A stretch of DNA of 64,000 nt from an uncultured Acetatifactor sp. (GTDB lineage: Bacteria; Bacillota; Clostridia; Lachnospirales; Lachnospiraceae). The stretch covers positions 60,550 to 124,549 of the forward strand of contig CAJUGL010000002.1 of NCBI GenBank assembly GCA_910586515.1, in the 5' to 3' direction. The notes beneath the pieces were generated by a model. That model saw nothing but the letters and a program-made list of their open reading frames with translations. It was not told the DNA's origin and ran no database searches. The translations under genes and the position numbers were made by a program. The first letter of the stretch is position 1; each line of letters starts with the position of its first letter. Shown piece after piece: positions 58,566-64,000 of the stretch.

Positions 58566-61154
58566 TCATATATTTTCGCTGCGTATTGTTTCCATGATAT
58601 TCTTCCCTCTGATCTTCGACAGGGAATAGCGCATGATACTGTACAGCAGCGCCGCCACGGCCAGAATAGAGACCCCAACAGCCTTCCAGGGAACAGTAAA
58701 CTCCGTCACAATGCCCCCGCCCAATGCTCTGTGGAAGCACAGGGAGATTGCCATTCCCAGAGGAATTCCGAGAAGCAGGGCCTTTCCGCCGTAAAACATC
58801 CCCTCCAGCCATATCATCCGCCGAAACTCCGCTCCGGTCATTCCGACGGAACACAGCATGGCAAATTCCGGCGCCCGCAGCTCCATATTGGTAGTGATAG
58901 TATTAAAAATATTGGTTATGCCGATAAGGGCCACCACAAAGATAAATCCGTAGAGAAATATGGCCGCCGCCAGATGCATGCTCCGTTCGGCTCTGTACTG
59001 TTCGTCAAAATTTGTCACCGTAAAATGCAGCAGCTCCAGCTCGTCCCGCACACGCTTTTCCAGGGCATCGGCGTCAACGCATTTCACATACACGTCCACA
59101 TTGTCGTATTTACGCAAAACAGGCTGACTGTCCATCCACTTGTCGCTGACAATGAGATAAATGCCGTTGTCCGGAAGAGAGGCCATATACATGGGCGTCA
59201 GATCTGTCTGTGTCAGAACCTCGATCTCAATCCCGGAAAACTGGCCTGTGCCGCGGATAATGTCCCCGGGCCTGAATTTAGCCCTGTCCCCTTCGCCGGT
59301 ATAAATCTTCCCGTCCATTTTACTTTTATAGCCGTAATGCGCAATCACAAAAGCCTTGTCCTCTGCTTCCTTTTGATCTACGCCTGCCCTTTGGCAGTAT
59401 CGTTTGTACGCCTCTTCTCCCAGGCTCTTCAAGCGAATGGTTCCTCCGGGGGCGCTGCCTGTTCCGCCAATCCATTCCAGAAAATCCTCCGTATAGGGAA
59501 TCTGCGTCTCCTCCGTATCAAACTCGGCGCTCCGCACGATCTCGCTCTCCACCACTTCCTCCATCACCGCGATTCTCTCGGCCGCCTCAACATTTTCCCA
59601 TTCATAAATGCTCACTCTCAGCTGATAGGGAAAATTTTTATAATATATGCCGGAAGCGAAAAACATCAGCTCCATAAAAGAGGACATTCCAATGAACACG
59701 GCGACGCTGACAACAATAGATACTACAGTGGTACGATACTTTACCCTGGCCCGGCGCAGGTTCTTGTAAGCGATCCTGCCTCCGATCCCGAAGACTCTGT
59801 CCAGTACGGCCGGACATCGCAACTCTCCTGGACGGATTTTCACCGTGTCGTTCCCCCTCACCGCGCTGACGGGAGATAATCGCCCGGCTCTCCTGGCCGA
59901 TTTGGCCGCCGAAAGAAACACGGTCACTACGCTCAGCGCGGCCGCCAGCAAAATCACGGGAACGGATACGGCGAAGATCAGACTGAATCCAAGCGCATTC
60001 TCCACCAGTCCCCCCACTGCCTCCACCAGAATCACCGTAGCCGCAATCCCGCAGCCAATTCCCAGAGGAATTCCTGTCATGCTCAGGAAAGAAGCCTCAT
60101 AATAGACGATTTTCCGCTGCTGAGCAGATGTGGTTCCCACTGACGCAAGCCTGCCGTAAAGCTTTATCTTCTCCGTGAGCGAAATGACAAAACTGTTCCG
60201 GATGCAGAACACGCTGGTGACGATGATGATGAATACAGCCGTCGCCGCCATCCCATAGAGCATATTCATGGTGCTGGAAGAGAAAAGCAAAAGCTCCCAT
60301 TTCAACAGCCAGTAGTTCCGCTCCACACGCTCCGCCCTCTGCAGAATCTGCTGCCTTTCCTCCTCCGTGCACTCCCCTCCTTCGGCAAATCGCTCATACA
60401 GATCCCCTGATACGCCCAGGATTCCTCCCATCACCTGAGGCATGCGGCCCAGTCCCTGATCCGTAAATTTAACGTATACATCCGCCTTCTCCGCCTGACC
60501 GGGTTCTTCCAGGAAGGTAAATGCCGAATATCCCGGTGCCACCGAGTATTCCATATTCAGATTGGGACGCTCTATGATGCCCACCACCGTATAGCGGCGA
60601 AGGGCCAGGGGCTGCAGTGTCTCTTCCCCGCCCAGATACTGAACATCCTGATTCAGCTCATATCCGTCGCTGACCCGCCTGCCCAGCTCCAACTCCAGCG
60701 TATCTCCCACCTCCACCGCAACCGAACCATTGCTGCGGACATGTCGCCCGATCACCAGTTCTGAAGCGTTCTCCGGCATTCTTCCTTCCGTAAGATGCAG
60801 AGGAAGAAGCTCCATGGCCTGCCCGTCCAGGGCCGTGATATACAGATAAGGCTTATCCGCATTCCTGCACCCTTCCAGAACCGCATAACCCAGCTTCTGC
60901 GCAAGCCCGTAGCTCTCCACATACTGATTGCCCTTAAACAGCTTCAGGTTCTCCTGCTCCACTCCCTCAAAATGGCAGTGGAAATCACCGCTTTTCTCCT
61001 TCTCATAGGCGATCATACTGGCCCGAAAGCTGACCACCATACAGCCCACCGCCGTGATCAGCGCTGCGGCCATCACGATTCCCACAATCGTCACCGCCGT
61101 CCGCTTGGGATTCTCCTTCAGGGAACGATAACAGCATCTCTTCAACACATTCAC
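58566..61154 (-). CDS. ABC transporter permease, FtsX/MacB family
   Basis: 862 residues with two FtsX-like modules: N-terminal helix (about 17-42), extracellular domain, three helices (about 290-410), a second N-terminal-like helix near 465, a second extracellular domain, and three C-terminal helices (about 745-850). Such permeases with a MacB/LolD-type ATPase export peptides, lipids or antibiotics, or move no substrate and use force transmission. The GTG start at 61154 overlaps the ATPase stop by 4 bases. The whole unit probably responds to the two-component system upstream. Confidence 0.88.
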   Translation of the reverse strand: MNVLKRCCYRSLKENPKRTAVTIVGIVMAAALITAVGCMVVSFRASMIAYEKEKSGDFHCHFEGVEQENLKLFKGNQYVESYGLAQKLGYAVLEGCRNADKPYLYITALDGQAMELLPLHLTEGRMPENASELVIGRHVRSNGSVAVEVGDTLELELGRRVSDGYELNQDVQYLGGEETLQPLALRRYTVVGIIERPNLNMEYSVAPGYSAFTFLEEPGQAEKADVYVKFTDQGLGRMPQVMGGILGVSGDLYERFAEGGECTEEERQQILQRAERVERNYWLLKWELLLFSSSTMNMLYGMAATAVFIIIVTSVFCIRNSFVISLTEKIKLYGRLASVGTTSAQQRKIVYYEASFLSMTGIPLGIGCGIAATVILVEAVGGLVENALGFSLIFAVSVPVILLAAALSVVTVFLSAAKSARRAGRLSPVSAVRGNDTVKIRPGELRCPAVLDRVFGIGGRIAYKNLRRARVKYRTTVVSIVVSVAVFIGMSSFMELMFFASGIYYKNFPYQLRVSIYEWENVEAAERIAVMEEVVESEIVRSAEFDTEETQIPYTEDFLEWIGGTGSAPGGTIRLKSLGEEAYKRYCQRAGVDQKEAEDKAFVIAHYGYKSKMDGKIYTGEGDRAKFRPGDIIRGTGQFSGIEIEVLTQTDLTPMYMASLPDNGIYLIVSDKWMDSQPVLRKYDNVDVYVKCVDADALEKRVRDELELLHFTVTNFDEQYRAERSMHLAAAIFLYGFIFVVALIGITNIFNTITTNMELRAPEFAMLCSVGMTGAEFRRMIWLEGMFYGGKALLLGIPLGMAISLCFHRALGGGIVTEFTVPWKAVGVSILAVAALLYSIMRYSLSKIRGKNIMETIRSENI

Positions 61155-61855
61155 AGCGCCGTCCCTCCCTTCCCTTCCGTGACAAACCCGTCCTCTATAC
61201 GCAGAACTCTGTCCGCCTGTCTGGCCAGCTCCACATTATGGGTAATCATGATAACGGTCTGCCTGTACCTGCGGTTAGAAACTTTTAACAGCTCCATGAT
61301 CTCATTGCCTGCCCGGGTATCCAGATTACCGGTAGGTTCGTCCGCCAATAAAATTGCAGGCCGGGTGATCAACGCCCTGCCGATAGCTACCCTCTGCTGC
61401 TGTCCTCCGGATAATTCATTGGGAAGATGCCCTAAGCGCTTATTCAATCCCAGCACTCCCGCCAGCTCCCTCACTGCCTCCGGGTCCGGCTTCTTCCCGT
61501 CCAGCTCACAGGGCAGAATGAGATTCTCCTCCACGGTCAGAACCGGTATCAGATTGTAAAACTGATAGATCAGCCCCACCTGCCTTCTCCGGAAGACGGC
61601 AAGTTTGTCGTCACTCATCCGATAAATGTCCCTGTCCTCAATCAGCACCCTGCCGGATGTCGGTCTGTCCACTCCCCCAAGCATATGCATCAGGGTAGAT
61701 TTTCCGCTGCCGGAACTGCCCACCACGGCCACGAATTCCCCCCTGGCCACGGAAATATTTACGTCGTTTACCGCCGTGACCTCATTACCTCCCTTCCCGT
61801 ATTTTTTACATAAATGCTCCGTCCTCAAAATTTCCAAAACAGCCTTCTCTTCCAT
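61151..61855 (-). CDS. ABC transporter ATP-binding protein (MacB/LolD type)
   Basis: 234 residues: Walker A GSSGSGKST, Q loop YQFYNLIP, signature LSGGQQQRVAIGRAL, Walker B ILLADEPTGNLD and the His switch THN. The sequence is typical of ATPases partnered with FtsX-like permeases. ATG 61855 follows AAAGGAGG. It precedes and overlaps the permease gene. A putative response-regulator site lies 65-80 bases upstream. Confidence 0.93.
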   Translation of the reverse strand: MEEKAVLEILRTEHLCKKYGKGGNEVTAVNDVNISVARGEFVAVVGSSGSGKSTLMHMLGGVDRPTSGRVLIEDRDIYRMSDDKLAVFRRRQVGLIYQFYNLIPVLTVEENLILPCELDGKKPDPEAVRELAGVLGLNKRLGHLPNELSGGQQQRVAIGRALITRPAILLADEPTGNLDTRAGNEIMELLKVSNRRYRQTVIMITHNVELARQADRVLRIEDGFVTEGKGGTAL

Positions 61856-61903
61856 ACTGCCTCCTTTCCGTCCCTTTACCCAACCTGCCTGTTTTATGGA
61901 AAC

Positions 61904-61937
61904 AGTATAAAAAACAAAAATGACATTTTCGTGACAT
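61904..61937 (-). promoter_or_regulatory. ABC operon promoter with 11-bp-spaced direct repeat
   Basis: Minus-strand -10 TATACT (61904-61909). No good -35 box; in its place are two copies of ATGTCA (61921-61926 and 61932-61937), spaced 11 bp, the layout bound by OmpR-family activators. It lies directly after the kinase stop codon. Confidence 0.6.
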
Positions 61938-61953
61938 TCTAAAAACTTTTCCG

Positions 61954-63186
61954 TTATTCGCCCTGTTTAAGGAATCGGATCACAAACAAAGTTCCCTCCC
62001 CGGCTCGGGAATCCACTGTAATATATCCGTTCTGTCTCTCTATGATCTCTTTTGCCAGAGCCAGCCCTATTCCCATGCTGTCCTCCCTGGATGATTTTCC
62101 ATTGTAAAAGCGTCTGAAAAGCTTCTCCCTCTCTTCCTCCGCAATTCCCTCTCCGTGATCTTTTACCGCAATCTGCGTATAAACACTGTTGTCCTCCCCG
62201 GATATATCCACGGTTCCCCCCACAGGACTGTATTCCACCGCATTTTTGACAATATTCAGCATCGCTTCCTCAGTCCATTTTCTATCGGCCTGCAATACCG
62301 CGTCATCAGGTATCTCAATCAAAAAAGAAACGTTCTTCCATTCTGCCGCAAGCTCCAGGCGCCCTGCAACCTCCCGGATCAGTCCCTCTACATTCAATCT
62401 GACCGGTTTTAGCTCCACCACTCCCGCATCCAGCCTGGACATTTTCAGCATTGTGCTGATCAGCCAGCTCATTCCGGTAACCTGCCGCATAATCTCCCGC
62501 AGAAAATGTTGTCTCCTGTCCCTTTCCATATCCGGATTATCCGAAAGATTATCTGTAAGAACAGTTACCGAGGTGAGCGGTGTCTTCAATTGATGGGAGA
62601 TATTTGTCACCGCGTCTGCCAGGGCCTGTCTGCTGGCTTTGGCCGAATCTGCCTGCTCCCTTAACAGAACCGTCAGTTTATACAGTTCATTGCGCAGTCC
62701 GCTGAGTTCGTCATCTTGATTGTCTTCTATCTCCAGATTATATTTTCTTTGATCCAGAGCCTGCATATAATACGTCAGGCGACGAATCCGCTGCTGGCGC
62801 TTTCCCAGATACCCGAAAGTCAATGCGGCGCTGAATAAGCAAAACAGCATAAATAGTACATTTACGCCTGCCTGCAGAAAAAAGAGCTGCCTCTCCTGTA
62901 CCGCAGAAGAAGGACTCCCATACTCTTCAAACAAACCGTAGCCTGCCAGTATGTCTCTGCCCAATCCCCGATTTTCCCGTCTATTCACGATCTCCACCAG
63001 CTCCTCTTCCCTGACTTCCGGATACGCTTCCAGCACATTTCCAAATACATTCATCAGCATGTCATTGTACTCCGCCCTGATCCAATTGCAATACCATGCC
63101 GCGCATAAATTGACAATTATGCTTCCGGCCATGGCTGCAATCAGAAATAATACGCCTAATCTCTTCAATTCCTTATTCCAAACCAT
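61954..63186 (-). CDS. Sensor histidine kinase paired with the ABC exporter
   Basis: 410 residues: two membrane helices (about 11-33 and 104-126) around an extracellular loop of about 70 residues, HAMP-like linker, HisKA with H198 (NISHQLKTPLTS), N box NIVKNAVEYS and G boxes DHGEGI and SMGIGLALA. The short sensor loop suggests recognition of a small or membrane-active ligand. Its ATG lies inside the last 14 bases of the response regulator gene. The ABC genes follow after 98 bases. Confidence 0.92.
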   Translation of the reverse strand: MVWNKELKRLGVLFLIAAMAGSIIVNLCAAWYCNWIRAEYNDMLMNVFGNVLEAYPEVREEELVEIVNRRENRGLGRDILAGYGLFEEYGSPSSAVQERQLFFLQAGVNVLFMLFCLFSAALTFGYLGKRQQRIRRLTYYMQALDQRKYNLEIEDNQDDELSGLRNELYKLTVLLREQADSAKASRQALADAVTNISHQLKTPLTSVTVLTDNLSDNPDMERDRRQHFLREIMRQVTGMSWLISTMLKMSRLDAGVVELKPVRLNVEGLIREVAGRLELAAEWKNVSFLIEIPDDAVLQADRKWTEEAMLNIVKNAVEYSPVGGTVDISGEDNSVYTQIAVKDHGEGIAEEEREKLFRRFYNGKSSREDSMGIGLALAKEIIERQNGYITVDSRAGEGTLFVIRFLKQGE

Positions 63187-63853
63187 ATGCCGCCTTCTCC
63201 AGTCTGTATCCCATTCCGCGTACCGTCCTGATGATTTGTCCCTCGGAATCTCCCAGCTTCTCGCGAAGCCTCTTCATGGTAACGGAAAGTGTATTATCAT
63301 TGACAAAATTTCCTGACATATCCCAGATATCTGCCAGAATCTCGTCTCTGGTAAATAACTTACCCGGATAAGAAAGCATGCTGGTCAGAATTCTGTACTC
63401 CAGCTTGGTCAGGGATATCTCTCTGTCTGCGCATTTTACCACGCCGGTCTCCGTATCCATGAATATTTCCCCGCATCGCAATATTTTATTTCCCTTTCCG
63501 GCTCTGCGCAGTACACCTTTTATCCGAGATACCAATTCCCTGTTTCGAAAAGGTTTTATCACATAATCATCCGCACCCAGATCCAGTCCCTTGACAACAT
63601 CGGCTTCCTCTTCCTTTGCCGTCAAAAAGATTACCGGAAAATACATTTCCTGACGTATTTTCCGGCAAAGTGTAAATCCGTCACCGTCCGGAAGAATAAT
63701 ATCCAGCAATGCCAGGTCAATATTCTCCCTTGCCAGAAAACCTTTTGCCTGCTCCATGCTTCTGGCTGTCAAAACCCGATACCCTTCCTGGGACAGCAGA
63801 TATTCCAGCCCCAGGATAATCCCCTCGTTATCTTCCACCAATAATATCGTCAT
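63173..63853 (-). CDS. OmpR/PhoB-family response regulator of the ABC module
   Basis: 226 residues: receiver with D51 (LALLDIILPDGDG), E7-D8 and K100, then a winged-helix domain ending IIRTVRGMGYRLEKA. ATG 63853 follows GGCGGAGAAG. It overlaps the kinase gene by 14 bases. The predicted target is the promoter of the ABC exporter downstream (ATGTCA repeats). A terminator hairpin stands 35 bases upstream of its start, so either its promoter lies in the short A/T-rich gap or transcription passes an attenuator. Confidence 0.92.
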   Translation of the reverse strand: MTILLVEDNEGIILGLEYLLSQEGYRVLTARSMEQAKGFLARENIDLALLDIILPDGDGFTLCRKIRQEMYFPVIFLTAKEEEADVVKGLDLGADDYVIKPFRNRELVSRIKGVLRRAGKGNKILRCGEIFMDTETGVVKCADREISLTKLEYRILTSMLSYPGKLFTRDEILADIWDMSGNFVNDNTLSVTMKRLREKLGDSEGQIIRTVRGMGYRLEKAAYGLE

Positions 63854-63887
63854 CTTTCTTCTCCGCCGCCTACAAATATATACATAT

Positions 63888-63915
63888 GAAAAAAAGAGTA
63901 GCGAACTACTCTTAT
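63888..63915 (-). terminator. Intrinsic terminator with UUCG loop just upstream of the response regulator
   Basis: Minus-strand AAGAGTAG-TTCG-CTACTCTT followed by five more T. It ends transcription coming from beyond the right edge, or attenuates the two-component operon. From 63916 to 64000 I see no gene. Confidence 0.85.
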
Positions 63916-64000
63916 CTAAACATTCCATCATCTGCTTGTACCCTGAAAACCGAACACTGTCACCAAAATCCTGCAAAACTTTTCTTTCCATTCCTGGTTA

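Noticed and set aside
58566..63853. BceRS-BceAB bacitracin-type module
   Set aside because: The permease has two FtsX-type modules rather than the BceB layout, and the kinase has a real extracellular loop instead of the very short one of BceS-like kinases.
1..64000. CRISPR array
   Set aside because: No series of regularly spaced direct repeats was seen.

Overview
The window looks like a chromosomal segment of a Clostridia bacterium, most likely Lachnospiraceae. GC is close to 50 percent. Genes have strong AGGAGG-type ribosome sites and sigma-A promoters. The gene set fits this family: PPi-dependent phosphofructokinase, HemZ, CsoR/CopA, DUF4250, DUF4317, an AAA-ATPase-like/PDDEXK protein, LCP and SEC-C proteins. 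No species can be named from sequence alone.

Layout, left to right. 1-5 kb: start of polA (runs off the left edge), a small zinc-finger membrane protein, metY and a DRE-TIM aldolase, all on the minus strand. 5-12.5 kb: a PHP-domain protein, a divergent response regulator/large histidine kinase pair, fucU, an MgtC-like protein and a PatB/MalY-type C-S lyase. 12.5-16.6 kb: an accessory patch with an AAA-ATPase-like/PDDEXK protein, a polysaccharide deacetylase, and a small AP2-domain operon divergent from an XRE repressor with shared operators. 16.6-24 kb: pfp, a cysteine desulfidase-like gene, DUF4250, LCP and clpB. 24-26 kb: a two-gene MotA/MotB-like (ZorA/ZorB-like) ion-driven motor. 26-29.5 kb: csoR-copA with two visible CsoR boxes. 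29.6-34.7 kb: a degenerate membrane-anchored EIIA-like protein, a cold-shock gene with an unusual leader, a TPR lipoprotein, a zinc-ribbon MscL, DUF4317 and a solitary serine recombinase. 34.9-46.2 kb: a long minus-strand run of MBL hydrolase, moxR, DUF58, transglutaminase and hemZ, preceded by rel, apt, a CBS protein, a DUF308 protein and a SEC-C protein. 46.3-50.1 kb: a candidate small RNA, a small membrane protein, purA, an AI-2E-type permease and tRNA-Leu(CAA). 50.1-58.4 kb: ldcA-like, lysA, ung, hisF, hisH, a large acidic/lysine-rich membrane protein, a degenerate sirtuin-like protein and cheV. 58.5-64 kb: an ABC exporter and, upstream, the two-component system that probably controls it.

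The main structural discovery is a set of tiny palindromic repeats scattered between genes. Two related families (ends GTAACAG and GTTACTG) sit between 8-bp direct repeats, perfect in four copies and 7/8 in two more, so they look like transposed MITEs; their ends and duplication length recall IS66-type elements. A third family of 102 bp occurs twice in opposite orientation. Several copies lie exactly at stop codons.

Other points worth a second look: the ZorAB-like motor without Zorya effectors; the XRE/AP2 control region, where three operators overlap both promoters; a CopZ-like domain fused to CopA but with its own internal ribosome site and ATG; an EIIA-like protein lacking both active-site histidines; a C-rich-loop small RNA candidate; and a terminator-shaped 16-bp hairpin in the cold-shock leader.
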